From Lentzea pudingi (lineage in GTDB: Bacteria > Actinomycetota > Actinomycetes > Mycobacteriales > Pseudonocardiaceae), in assembly GCF_014646255.1 (NCBI RefSeq), contig NZ_BMNC01000009.1, positions 1 to 64,000 on the forward strand: a DNA stretch of 64,000 nucleotides, read 5' to 3'. The position numbers were made by a program, and so were the translations under genes. Positions 24,480 to 32,806 of this stretch are shown piece after piece. Below the pieces are notes generated by a model. It saw nothing but the letters and a program-made list of their open reading frames with translations, was not told the origin of the DNA and ran no database searches. The first letter of the stretch is position 1; each line of letters opens with the position of its first letter.

Positions 24480-25541
24480 GTGGTGGACACCGCCAGGTGG
24501 ACGGTTCTCGCTCCGCTGCTGCAGGCCGCGACCGCCGGCCGTGACCTGCTGGACTCCACCCTCCGCGGGCTGACCCCCGGAGCCGTCATCGCCGAGGTCC
24601 TCCGCGAGATCGGCGAGCACGACGTCCGCCTCGACCTCCGCTTCGACGGTCACACCACCTCCCACCTGCGCACCGACGCCGGCGTGGTGGTCACGCTCGA
24701 CCTCGCCGACGCCGTCCGCGGCCTCTACGGCACCGACGCCCGCCCGTGGCCGAGCCTCGCCGTCACCACGCCGAACCCCGACCTCGACGAGCACGGCATG
24801 GCCGGCTGGTTCCACAGCCGCAAGGGCCTGGCGCAGTCCGTCCAGGAGCTCCTGTCCGCCCTGAAGCCGGTGCGGCGCGACCTGGGTGAGCTGGCCGTCG
24901 AGTTCGGCTCGGACAAGTGGGGCGACCTGCACTGGTACACGCAGCACTACGAACGCCACTTCGCCCGCCTGCGCACCGAGCCGGTGAAGGTGCTGGAGAT
25001 CGGCATCGGCGGCTACGACGACCCGGACAGCGGCGGCGCCTCGCTGCGCATGTGGCAGCGGTACTTCCAGCGCGGCCTGATCCACGGCCTGGACATCGCG
25101 CGCAAGAACGTCACCGGCCCGCGCATCACGACCGTGCGGGGTGACCAGTCCGACGCCGGGTTCCTCGACCGGCTGGGCCGCGAGCTCGGCCCGTTCGACG
25201 TGGTCATCGACGACGGCAGCCACCTGAACGAGCACGTGCGCACGTCGTTCCACGCCCTGTTCCCCCATGTCCGCGCGGGCGGTCTCTACGTCGTGGAGGA
25301 CCTGCAGACCTCGTACTGGCCGAGCTGGGGCGGACACCCCGACGCGACCCCCGCCACCTCGATGGGCCTGCTCAAGTCCTTTGTGGACGGCCTGAACCGG
25401 GCCGAGGTGGGCGATCCGCGCGGCGAGGGCACCTACCTGGAGCGCAACATCAGCGGGATCTCCTTCCACCACAACATCGCGTTCGTGGAGAAGGGACTCA
25501 ACGCCGAGGAGGGCGGCCCGGCGTTCCTGCGCACGTTGTAG
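24480..25541 (+). CDS. TylE/MycE-like O-methyltransferase
   Basis: A 353-aa SAM-dependent methyltransferase resembling those that methylate deoxysugars of macrolides (TylE, MycE). The conserved core is LAVEFGSDKWGDLHWYTQHYERHFARL, LEIGIGGYDDPDSGGASLRMW, HGLDIARK and VVIDDGSHLNEHVRTSF; the IDDGSH region supplies likely metal-binding acids. Residues 1-~120 form the extra N-terminal domain of this family. GTG 24480 has AAGGGG 6 nt upstream. No polyketide synthase or sugar-biosynthesis gene lies in the window, so it is an orphan tailoring-type enzyme; its substrate is unknown. A MerR gene follows by 14 nt. Confidence 0.82.
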   Translation: MVDTARWTVLAPLLQAATAGRDLLDSTLRGLTPGAVIAEVLREIGEHDVRLDLRFDGHTTSHLRTDAGVVVTLDLADAVRGLYGTDARPWPSLAVTTPNPDLDEHGMAGWFHSRKGLAQSVQELLSALKPVRRDLGELAVEFGSDKWGDLHWYTQHYERHFARLRTEPVKVLEIGIGGYDDPDSGGASLRMWQRYFQRGLIHGLDIARKNVTGPRITTVRGDQSDAGFLDRLGRELGPFDVVIDDGSHLNEHVRTSFHALFPHVRAGGLYVVEDLQTSYWPSWGGHPDATPATSMGLLKSFVDGLNRAEVGDPRGEGTYLERNISGISFHHNIAFVEKGLNAEEGGPAFLRTL

Positions 25542-25555
25542 GGCATCATGCAAGG

Positions 25556-26251
25556 GTGATCACGATCGGCCAGGTCGCCCGGTACGCGGGCGTGACGATC
25601 AAGGCGGTGCGGCACTACCACAAGGTGGGCCTGCTGCCCGAGCCCGAGCGCGACCACTCCGGTTACCGCCGCTACACCGCCCAGGACGCGATCGCACTGG
25701 TCAAGATCCGCACGCTCGCCGAGGCCGGTGTTCCCCTCGCCCGCGTGAAGGACCTGCTCGTGGCGGACGAGGAGGAGTTCGCCGCGGCGATCAAGGAGAT
25801 CGAAGAGGCGTTGCGCCGCCGCGAGGAGAAGATCCGGCTGGCCCGCGAACGGGTGCTGGGGCTGCGTTCGGGCAACGCGCTGCTGGTCTCCCCGGAGGCC
25901 GCCGCGATGCTGGACCTGTTGCGGGACATGGGAGTCAGCGAGCGGGGCGTCCGGATGGAACGCGAGGTGTGGGTGCTGATGCAGGCCGTGGCGCCTCGGG
26001 AGGCGGCGGTCTGGCTCGCGGACAAGGCCGAGTCGCTGGCCGATCCCGAGTTCCGGCGGATCTACCTGGCCTACGACGAGGCGTTCGACCTCCCCGTCGA
26101 CGATCCGCGGCTGCCGGACCTGGCGCGGCGGGCGGCGGACTGGCTGTCCCGCAGGCCCGCCGCCCCGACTGCCGATCCGGAGGTCACCGCGCTGGCCCTG
26201 TCCGCCGCCGGCGCCACCTCACCTGCGTGGGAAAGGATGGCGGCGCTCTAG
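25556..26251 (+). CDS. MerR-family transcriptional regulator
   Basis: A 231-aa activator/repressor. N-terminal winged helix: ITIGQVARYAGVTIKAVRHYHKVGLL, then GYRRYTAQDAIALVKIRTLAEAGVPL. A coiled-coil dimer helix follows (about 75-110), then a ~120-residue C-terminal domain without the Cys pattern of metal sensors, so it probably binds an organic ligand. Start GTG 25556. It sits 14 nt after the methyltransferase gene, and converges with a serine hydrolase gene with a CTAG overlap. A MerR-type dyad is found upstream of that hydrolase (27564-27584). Confidence 0.9.
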   Translation: MITIGQVARYAGVTIKAVRHYHKVGLLPEPERDHSGYRRYTAQDAIALVKIRTLAEAGVPLARVKDLLVADEEEFAAAIKEIEEALRRREEKIRLARERVLGLRSGNALLVSPEAAAMLDLLRDMGVSERGVRMEREVWVLMQAVAPREAAVWLADKAESLADPEFRRIYLAYDEAFDLPVDDPRLPDLARRAADWLSRRPAAPTADPEVTALALSAAGATSPAWERMAAL

Positions 26252-27549
26252 ACGCGACCGAACATCCGTCCAGCGAGATCGACCCCGACGATCACACCGT
26301 CTGCGTCGCGCGTGAAGAACCCGCGCTGCCCGGTGAACGCCCCGGCCGTGATCATGTACTCGTCGCGCGGCAGCAGCGCCATCGGGAACGGCGCGTGGTC
26401 GGCCGGCAGGTCCGACTCCGCGGCCGCGCGGATCTCCGGCCGGATCAGCACCTCCAGCACCAGCCCCGACCCGGTGTCGTCGATGGTCATGACCATCGCG
26501 TCGTTGTCGTACCCGCCGGCCACCTCGTCGGCGTCGGAAGCGTTGTACGGCAACGGCTCTGGGTCGCGGTCCACCAGTCCGGCGAAGTGCGCGAGCGCCT
26601 GCCGCACCACCGCCTGGTTGAACGGGATCCCGTCCGGCCCCTGGTTCGCGACCGACACCACCGCGAACCCGAGCGACGGCACGATCAGCAGTTCGGCGAA
26701 CTGCCCGTTGGACGACCCGCCGTGCCCGATGGCCGCCACCCCGTCGATCGTGCGCAGGAACCACCCGACGCCGATCGCGTCACCGAGGTTGCTGCCGCGC
26801 AACGCCGCCGTGGGCCTCCGCATCTCGGAGAAGTCGATGCCGTCCCCGTCACCGAGGTGGAACCGCGCCCACGCGAGGAGATCCGCGATGGAGGTCGCGA
26901 TCCCGCCACCGGGGTTGTTGGCCCGCCAATGCCTCCACGGCCGCGCGACCTCACCCTTCTCGTGCCCGACGGCGAACCGGCGGGTCATCACCGCGTCCCG
27001 GTCGAAGTGCGTGTTGCCGAGCCCGAGCGGCTCCAGCAGCAACGCCGCGATCGCCTGCTCGTAGGTCTGCCCGGTGACGTTCTCGATGATCCGCCCGGCC
27101 AGGTTGAACCCGGACTGGCTGTAGGACGGCCGCTCCCCTGTCGCCCCGATCAGCTTCAGCTCGGCGAGCCCCTCGACGTGCCGGCGCAGCGAGTCGTCGC
27201 CCTCGCCGGTGTCCACCAGCGTGCCCCAGTCGAGCCCGGACGTGTGGTTCAGCAGCTGCCGCACGGTGAACGACCGCCCGTCGGCCAGTTCGAGCTCCGG
27301 CACGTACTCGTGCACCGAGGCGTCCAGCGACACCCTGCCCTGGGCGACCAGGCGCATGATCGCGGTGGCGGTGTAGGTCTTGGTGATCGAGCCGAGCAGG
27401 AAGAGCGTGTCCTCGTTGACCGGCAAGGGGTTCTCGACGCTGGTCACACCGTGGGAGAAGTGGTGCTCCCGGCCGGCGTGGAAGACGCCGGCGGCGGCGC
27501 CGGGGATGTCGAAGTGACGAGCGGTCCGGGCGATGAAGTCGTTGTCCAT
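26248..27549 (-). CDS. Beta-lactamase-related serine hydrolase
   Basis: A 433-aa penicillin-binding-protein-like enzyme (class C beta-lactamase/EstB group). Ser54-x-x-Lys57 lies in LLGSITKTYTATA. The tyrosine motif is Tyr143-Ser-Gln145 (PSYSQSGFN), where Asn is usual, and the third motif is His-Gly-Gly (IGHGGSSNG). The C-terminal ~100 residues form an extra barrel-like domain. No signal peptide, so a cytoplasmic esterase or peptidase is more likely than a beta-lactamase. ATG 27549 follows GGGTAGGGGC; a MerR-type dyad is 15 nt further up. Confidence 0.87.
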   Translation of the reverse strand: MDNDFIARTARHFDIPGAAAGVFHAGREHHFSHGVTSVENPLPVNEDTLFLLGSITKTYTATAIMRLVAQGRVSLDASVHEYVPELELADGRSFTVRQLLNHTSGLDWGTLVDTGEGDDSLRRHVEGLAELKLIGATGERPSYSQSGFNLAGRIIENVTGQTYEQAIAALLLEPLGLGNTHFDRDAVMTRRFAVGHEKGEVARPWRHWRANNPGGGIATSIADLLAWARFHLGDGDGIDFSEMRRPTAALRGSNLGDAIGVGWFLRTIDGVAAIGHGGSSNGQFAELLIVPSLGFAVVSVANQGPDGIPFNQAVVRQALAHFAGLVDRDPEPLPYNASDADEVAGGYDNDAMVMTIDDTGSGLVLEVLIRPEIRAAAESDLPADHAPFPMALLPRDEYMITAGAFTGQRGFFTRDADGVIVGVDLAGRMFGRV

Positions 27550-27563
27550 GCCCCTACCCTCGA

Positions 27564-27584
27564 ACCTTGACCCTAGGGCAAGGT
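27564..27584. promoter_or_regulatory. MerR-type dyad upstream of the serine hydrolase
   Basis: ACCTTG-N9-CAAGGT with the palindrome CCCTAGGG inside the spacer; CTTGACC/GGTCAAG also pair over 27566-27588. The size and form match MerR-family operators. It overlaps the 3' end of the HEAT gene and precedes the serine hydrolase by 15 nt. The MerR-family gene at 25556-26251 is the natural candidate. Confidence 0.55.
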
Positions 27585-29144
27585 CAAGCCCTCCAGGAAA
27601 CCGATCACCGACCGGGCAGCCGCTCGCACCCGCGAGTCGGGATCCGTGAGCAGTGGACGGACGTGCTCGACGCCCGCGGGATCGCGCAGCCTGCCGAAGG
27701 CTTCTGCAGCACGAACCCGGACCATCGCGTCGGAATGCTTGGTTCCGTCCTCCAGGGGACCACGGCTCCACTCCGGTTTGTACCCGACCAGCCACATGTA
27801 CGCGCGGGCCACGTGCGGATCGCTCATCGAGACCCCCCACTGCTCGCCCTCGATGCGGGCCAGTCCACGTCCCGCCGCGTGGCGCACTGCCCTGTCGTGG
27901 TGGTGCGCGAAGAGGTTCCACAGCACCGGCAGCGCGCGAGGATCGCCGATGCGAGCCAGCGCGTCCGCCGCCAGAGCCGCGTGATCGGTGTCGGAGAGGC
28001 GGATCAACGTCGTCACCGCGCGTTCGTCGGCATGCCGGGTGAGCAGCTGGATCGCCCGATACCGCACCCACGCGTACGGGTCGTCGCACGCTTTCAGCGC
28101 CACCGCCACCACGTCGGCACCCCCGGTGTGGCCGAGTGCCTGCAGAGCGGCGGCACGCACGTCCTCGCTCTCGTGCTCGCACAGCGCTTCCAGCGTCGGC
28201 CCCGCCTCGGGCGACCCGATCGTGCCCAGGGCCTCGATCTGCCGGACCGGCTCTTCGGCCGTGTGCACGCTCTCGCAGAGCGGTCCGACCGCCTCGGCCG
28301 CCCGCAGCGAGGCCAGCGCGACCGAGGCCTCGTGCCACCAGAGAGGATCGGGCAGCGCCTCGATCAGCAGAGGCGTCAGTCGTTCGGCGTTGCGGTGCAA
28401 CCACGCCCGGTCGTAACGCCAGGGCACGCCCATTGGGTGGCCGAGCACCCACTCCGGTGTCCCAGGTCCGCCGATCTCGGCCAGCCTGGCGGACGCGGCG
28501 AGACGTGCCCAGTGCCAGTCCTCCCCCTGCCTGAGCAGGACCGCGCGCAGGACCTCTGCCTCCCGTTCGTCACCCTCGCCACTCAGCACCGCGATCGCGG
28601 CCGTGGTGCCAGGTGCGCCGTCAGCCACCTTGCGCAGCAACCGTTCCCGGTCCAGCAGGCCCGCGCCGCGTGCCGCGTACACCGCGACACTCGCGGTCCA
28701 GTCGTCGCTGGATTCCCACCAGTGTTCGACCATCGCGGCCACCGCCGGTGTGCCGAGGTCGCTCGACTGGTCGCGCAGTCCACCGATCGCGCACTGGATC
28801 TGGTACCCGTGCCCGGCAAGGGGGTCTGCATCCCCCTTGGGCGCGACGAAGCGGTGGTCCGCCTGCAACGCCGCACGCACCGACGCCACATCTCGCATCA
28901 CCCGAGCAGAGGCCGAGCACGACCTGAACGCCTGCACCACTTGAAGCACCCGCGAGGAAATGCCCTCACGCACGAGGTCCTCCACGGACACGGGGACGGC
29001 GTGCAACCACACCGCCTGCCGCACGACATGGTCCTCCACGACACCGGCAGCCCGTTCCAGGTGGTCCAGGAACAACTCGCCGTCGTACCGAAGCTCTCCT
29101 CTATGCGCCCGTGCTGCGATCCTGCGTGCTCTTTCTTCCCCCAT
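27573..29144 (-). CDS. HEAT-repeat protein with an N-terminal HD-like region
   Basis: About 523 aa from ATG 29144 (an upstream TTG would put the start inside a terminator hairpin). The N-terminal ~75 residues (RIAARAHRGELRYDGELFLDHLERAAGVV...AVWLHAVPVSVEDL) resemble the RelA/SpoT-type HD fold, A..AH.G...Y..HL..., but the HD pair is His-Ala, so hydrolase activity is unlikely. The remainder has repeated ~30-residue helical pairs such as VRAAALQALGHTGGADVVAVALKAC and RYRAIQLLTRHADERAV, typical of HEAT/PBS-lyase repeats used for protein binding. No signal. Function unknown. Confidence 0.78.
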   Translation of the reverse strand: MGEERARRIAARAHRGELRYDGELFLDHLERAAGVVEDHVVRQAVWLHAVPVSVEDLVREGISSRVLQVVQAFRSCSASARVMRDVASVRAALQADHRFVAPKGDADPLAGHGYQIQCAIGGLRDQSSDLGTPAVAAMVEHWWESSDDWTASVAVYAARGAGLLDRERLLRKVADGAPGTTAAIAVLSGEGDEREAEVLRAVLLRQGEDWHWARLAASARLAEIGGPGTPEWVLGHPMGVPWRYDRAWLHRNAERLTPLLIEALPDPLWWHEASVALASLRAAEAVGPLCESVHTAEEPVRQIEALGTIGSPEAGPTLEALCEHESEDVRAAALQALGHTGGADVVAVALKACDDPYAWVRYRAIQLLTRHADERAVTTLIRLSDTDHAALAADALARIGDPRALPVLWNLFAHHHDRAVRHAAGRGLARIEGEQWGVSMSDPHVARAYMWLVGYKPEWSRGPLEDGTKHSDAMVRVRAAEAFGRLRDPAGVEHVRPLLTDPDSRVRAAARSVIGFLEGLTLP

Positions 29145-29169
29145 CACCACAGTGAAGCGAACGAGAACC

Positions 29170-29205
29170 GCCTTTGTACCCAGGTTTTCCCCTGGGGACA
29201 AAGGC
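29170..29205. terminator. Hairpin terminator after GH8 copy 1
   Basis: GCCTTTGT...ACAAAGGC (8 bp) enclose CCCAGG-TTTTCC-CCTGGG, a 15-position stem with one A/G mismatch. It starts 6 nt beyond the GH8 stop codon and lies before the HEAT gene. Confidence 0.75.
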
Positions 29206-29211
29206 GAGGGC

Positions 29212-30891
29212 CTACGGGATCCAGTGGTTGCCGGACACCGTGATCATCACCTGCAGCTGGATGCTCGCGCCGAAGTAGGTGTTCGTGTCCACCGGCGTGT
29301 TCAGCATCTTGTTCCACAACGCGTCGAGCCAGGCCTGGCTGCCCGGGTCCGTCGTGGCCGACACCGCGAACGGCGCGAAGAACGCCGCGTCGCTGCCGCT
29401 GTCGATCTGCGTGCCGTTGAGCGAGTAGCCGACCGCGATCCTGTTCGGGTCACCGCCGGTCTTGCTCTTGATCCACGAGTTCATCTTGCGGGCCGCGGCC
29501 AGCGACCTGGTGTCGCCGGTCAGGGCGGCGTCCGCGCCGATGCGCCACGGGTCGCGGCACGCGTTGTACCAGTACTTGCCGTCGGTGGCCGCTTCCTCGA
29601 GCATCTCGCCGACCGCGGGCTTCGCCGTGGAGTTGGTGTCCTGCACGAAGTCCGGCAGCAGGCCGGTGCTCGACGCGTACTTCGACTGCAGCGTGGCGAT
29701 CAGGTCCTGGTGCCTGGTGCGGATGGTGTCCCAGGCCGAGTCGCCGGTCGCCTTGCGGAACGCGCGGAAGTGGTCGGACATCCAGTCCGACGAGCGGGAG
29801 CCGTAGTACTGCCTGCTGTTGCCCGAGTTGGACCAGTCGCCCATGAGCAGCAGGTTCGTGTTCGGGTTGATGAGGCTCTTCTTGATGGCGTTGACGTTCT
29901 TCACCGCGAGCTGCTTGTAGTTGTACGTGCCGGTGCTGCCCCACTGGCGGTCGGCCAGCAGCAGTCCATAGGCGGTGTCCATGTCGCCGTCGGTCGCGCT
30001 GTCGCTGCCGCTGACGCTCTTGCAGGAGGCGTCCTGTCCGGCGGCCAGCAGGTCGGGGTTGTTGACCGACGGGTGGGCGAGCTTGTACTTCAGCAGGCCG
30101 TCGAAGATCTTGCGGGCGTCCGGGTCGGCGCCGGCCATCTGCGCGGTGATCACCATGCCGTAGCCCTGGGCCTCGGCGACGTACGGGTGGTCGGCGTCCG
30201 GCGAGATGATCTCGTACCAGCCGTTGCCGCAGTTCTGCTTGACGAACGCGGCCTTCCACTTCTTGTAGTACTCGACGATCGCGGCGTCCAGCGTGGACGT
30301 GCTGCCCGAGGGCCGCAGGATGCCGGCCGCGTACGGGGTCTGCCTGCTGCCGAACGGGTAGCCCAGGCCGGTGGAGGGCGGCGTCGTGGTCAGGGTGGTG
30401 GTCGGCGGGGTGCCGTCACCGACGCCGTAGACCTCGAACTCCCACAGCGAGTACCCGTACGTCGTGCCCCGGGCCGTGCCGTAGACCCGGACGTACCGTC
30501 CCGAACCGGACACCGTCAAGTCGTCGGTGGCACCGTTCCCGGTGCTGGTCGTGAACACGTCGGTCCACGCCGAGCCGTCCGGGGAGGTCTGCACGCGGTA
30601 CGACCTGGCGTACGCGGCCTCCCAGCTCAGCTTCACCTTGCTGATCGTGTGCGCCGAGCCGAGGTCGACGCTGATCCACTCCGGGTCGTGCCCCTCCTCC
30701 GAGGCCCACCGGGTCGAGGTGCTGCCGTCGACCGCCCTGCCCGCCTCGAAACCGGATCCCTCCACGGAGGAGGCCGTCACAGCCCTGCCGCGGGAGACCA
30801 GTGGATCCGCCGCCGATGCGATGGTCGTGCCTGCCACGAGCAGGCCGAGCACGAGCCCAGCCGCTCCTAACGCCGTCGTTCTGCCGCCCAC
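29212..30891 (-). CDS. Secreted F5/8C-GH8 glycoside hydrolase, copy 1
   Basis: A 559-aa exported enzyme. Signal peptide about 1-27 (LGLLVAGTTIASA). Residues ~29-157 form an F5/8 type C (discoidin/CBM32-like) carbohydrate-binding domain ending in YSLWEFEVYG; a Thr/Pro linker follows (161-174). The rest is a family-8 hydrolase: likely acid Glu240 in PYVAEAQGYGM and the signature ATDGDMDTAYGLLLADRQW (299-317). GH8 members cleave beta-1,4 glucans, chitosan, lichenan or xylan by inversion; BcsZ is a member. A tandem paralogue lies upstream on the same strand. Start GTG 30891 with AGAGG upstream. Confidence 0.9.
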   Translation of the reverse strand: MGGRTTALGAAGLVLGLLVAGTTIASAADPLVSRGRAVTASSVEGSGFEAGRAVDGSTSTRWASEEGHDPEWISVDLGSAHTISKVKLSWEAAYARSYRVQTSPDGSAWTDVFTTSTGNGATDDLTVSGSGRYVRVYGTARGTTYGYSLWEFEVYGVGDGTPPTTTLTTTPPSTGLGYPFGSRQTPYAAGILRPSGSTSTLDAAIVEYYKKWKAAFVKQNCGNGWYEIISPDADHPYVAEAQGYGMVITAQMAGADPDARKIFDGLLKYKLAHPSVNNPDLLAAGQDASCKSVSGSDSATDGDMDTAYGLLLADRQWGSTGTYNYKQLAVKNVNAIKKSLINPNTNLLLMGDWSNSGNSRQYYGSRSSDWMSDHFRAFRKATGDSAWDTIRTRHQDLIATLQSKYASSTGLLPDFVQDTNSTAKPAVGEMLEEAATDGKYWYNACRDPWRIGADAALTGDTRSLAAARKMNSWIKSKTGGDPNRIAVGYSLNGTQIDSGSDAAFFAPFAVSATTDPGSQAWLDALWNKMLNTPVDTNTYFGASIQLQVMITVSGNHWIP

Positions 30892-30905
30892 GGCCGCCTC
30901 TAGCG

Positions 30906-30919
30906 ATTAGTTAACAAAG
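30906..30919. promoter_or_regulatory. Shared GH8 leader motif, copy 1
   Basis: ATTAGTTAACAAAG, centred on the palindrome GTTAAC and ending 15 nt before the start codon. Twelve of 14 positions match the motif at 32702-32715 before GH8 copy 2, at nearly the same distance from the start. Confidence 0.5.
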
Positions 30920-31004
30920 CTGTCAATACGAGCCGGAGGACCGTAGGCAGGCATATGCGCAGCTCACAAGAGGTACTGACCAGTTGTTGCGCGTTCGGAC
31001 AGCA

Positions 31005-31042
31005 CGCGGCCCCGGAGGTCTGGACCACCCTCCGGGGCCGCG
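31005..31042 (-). terminator. Strong terminator after GH8 copy 2
   Basis: CGCGGCCCCGGAGG and CCTCCGGGGCCGCG form a perfect 14-bp stem around a 10-nt loop, beginning 9 nt after the GH8 stop. It would separate the two GH8 transcripts. Confidence 0.85.
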
Positions 31043-31051
31043 CGGAACGGG

Positions 31052-32686
31052 TCAGGGCACCCAGTGGTTGCCCGTGACCGTGATCATCACCTGGAGCTGG
31101 ATGCTCGCGGAGAAGTAGCTGCCGCCGTCCACCGGCGTGCGCAGCATCTTGTTCCACAACGCGTCCAGCCACGCCTGGCTGCCCGGATCGGTCGCCGCCA
31201 CCACCGCGAACGGCGCGAAGAACGCGGCGGCGCTGCCACCGGAGATCTGCGTGCCGTTGAGCTGGTAGCCCATCGCGATGCCGTCGGGGTTGCCGCCCGT
31301 CTTGGCCTTCACCCACGTGTTGAGCTTGCGGGCCGCCGCGAGCGACTGGGAGTCACCGCTGGTCACCGCGTCCGCGCCGATGCGCCACGGCACGCGGCAG
31401 GCGTTCCAGTAGTACTTGCCGTCGTTCACGCTCTCCAGCACCTGCCCGGCCGGCGGGCGCGCGGCGGAGTTCGTGTTCTCCACGAAGTCCGGCAGCAGAC
31501 CGGTGTTCGGCGCGTGGTTCTGCTGCAGCGACGAGATCACGTTCTGGTGCGCGGTGCGGATCGTGTCCCACGCCCCGTCCCCTGTCGCCTTCCGGAACGC
31601 CCGGAAGTGGTCGACCATCCAGTCCGACGACCTCGAGAGGTAGTAGTACTGGTCGCCCGCGCTGGACCAGTCGCCCAGCTTGAGCAGGTTGGTCTGCGGG
31701 TTGACCTCGCTGGCCTTGATCGCGTTGATGTGCCGGATCGCCAGCTGCCGGTAGTCGTACGTGCCGGTGCTGCCCCACTGCCGGTCGGCGAGCAGCAGCC
31801 CGTAGGCCACGTCCATGTCACCGTCCGTGGCGCCGTCACCGCCGTTGACGCTGCGGCAGTTCACGTCCTGCTCCGCCGCGAGGAGGTCGCGGTTGATCGA
31901 GGACGGGTGGTCGATCTTCCACTTGACCAGCCCGTCGAAGATCCTGCGGGCGTCCGGGTCCGCACCGGCCATCTGCGCGACGACGACCATGCCGTAGCCC
32001 TGCGCCTCCGCGACGTACGGGTGGTCGGCGTCCGGTGAGATCACCTGGTACCAGCCGTTGCCGCAGTTCTGCCGCACGAACGCGGACTTCCAGCGCTGGT
32101 AGTAGTCCACCACCGCGGCGTCCAAGGTGGACGTCGTGCCGGACGGGCGCAACGTGCCCGCCGCGTACGGCTGCTGCCTGCTGCCGAACGGCACGCCGAC
32201 CCCGGTGGGCGGAGTGCCGTCACCGACGCCGTAGACCTCGAGGTCCCAGAGCGAGTAACCCCACTCCGTGCCCCTGGTCGTGCCGAGCACCCGCACGTAA
32301 CGGCCGGTGCCGGACACGGTCAGGTCGTCGACGCCACCGTCACCGGTGCTCGTCGAGAACACGTCCGTCCACGCGCCACCGTCCGGAGAGGTCTGCACGC
32401 GGTAGGCCCTGGCGTACGCGGTCTCCCAGTTCAGCCGCACCCGGCTGACGGAGTGCGCCGAGCCGAGGTCGACCCGGATCCACTCCTGGGCGGTGCCCGA
32501 GGCCGAGGCCCACCTGGTCGACGGGTCGCCGTCCACGGCCTTGTCCGGTTCGAGCCCCGCCACCTCCACGGAGGAGGCCGTCGTCGTCCTGCCGAGGGAG
32601 ACCAGCGGATCCGCCGCCGAAGCACTGGTCGTCCCTGCCGCCAGGAGCGCGAGCACGAGCGCTCCCGAGATCACTCTCTTGCCCAC
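31052..32686 (-). CDS. Secreted F5/8C-GH8 glycoside hydrolase, copy 2
   Basis: About 544 aa from GTG 32686, preceded by AGAGGTGG; upstream in-frame codons would precede the signal peptide. Same architecture as copy 1: signal (VISGALVLALLAAGTTSASA), F5/8C domain (about 27-155), short linker (GTPPTG) and GH8 catalytic domain with PYVAEAQGYGM and ATDGDMDVAYGLLLADRQW. The two proteins are strongly alike along their length but differ in the linker (no Thr/Pro-rich extension here). This indicates a tandem duplication. Likely extracellular polysaccharide hydrolase acting with copy 1. Confidence 0.9.
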   Translation of the reverse strand: MGKRVISGALVLALLAAGTTSASAADPLVSLGRTTTASSVEVAGLEPDKAVDGDPSTRWASASGTAQEWIRVDLGSAHSVSRVRLNWETAYARAYRVQTSPDGGAWTDVFSTSTGDGGVDDLTVSGTGRYVRVLGTTRGTEWGYSLWDLEVYGVGDGTPPTGVGVPFGSRQQPYAAGTLRPSGTTSTLDAAVVDYYQRWKSAFVRQNCGNGWYQVISPDADHPYVAEAQGYGMVVVAQMAGADPDARRIFDGLVKWKIDHPSSINRDLLAAEQDVNCRSVNGGDGATDGDMDVAYGLLLADRQWGSTGTYDYRQLAIRHINAIKASEVNPQTNLLKLGDWSSAGDQYYYLSRSSDWMVDHFRAFRKATGDGAWDTIRTAHQNVISSLQQNHAPNTGLLPDFVENTNSAARPPAGQVLESVNDGKYYWNACRVPWRIGADAVTSGDSQSLAAARKLNTWVKAKTGGNPDGIAMGYQLNGTQISGGSAAAFFAPFAVVAATDPGSQAWLDALWNKMLRTPVDGGSYFSASIQLQVMITVTGNHWVP

Positions 32687-32701
32687 AACCACCTCTGTTC
32701 C

Positions 32702-32715
32702 ATTGGTTAACAAAC
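32702..32715. promoter_or_regulatory. Shared GH8 leader motif, copy 2
   Basis: ATTGGTTAACAAAC, 16 nt before the start codon of GH8 copy 2, and the partner of the element at 30906-30919. Probably a binding site for a common regulator; regulator not identified. Confidence 0.5.
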
Positions 32716-32806
32716 CTGCCTGATCGCAGACGGCGCGACAGTAGGCGGGTCGGTCACCTCCGGACAAGAGGCGCGAACCAGTTGTCCTGAGACAAGAACG
32801 GCGGCC

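Noticed and set aside
29145..29201. TTG start for the HEAT protein at 29201
   Set aside because: The first codons would lie within the GH8 terminator hairpin; ATG 29144 is more plausible.
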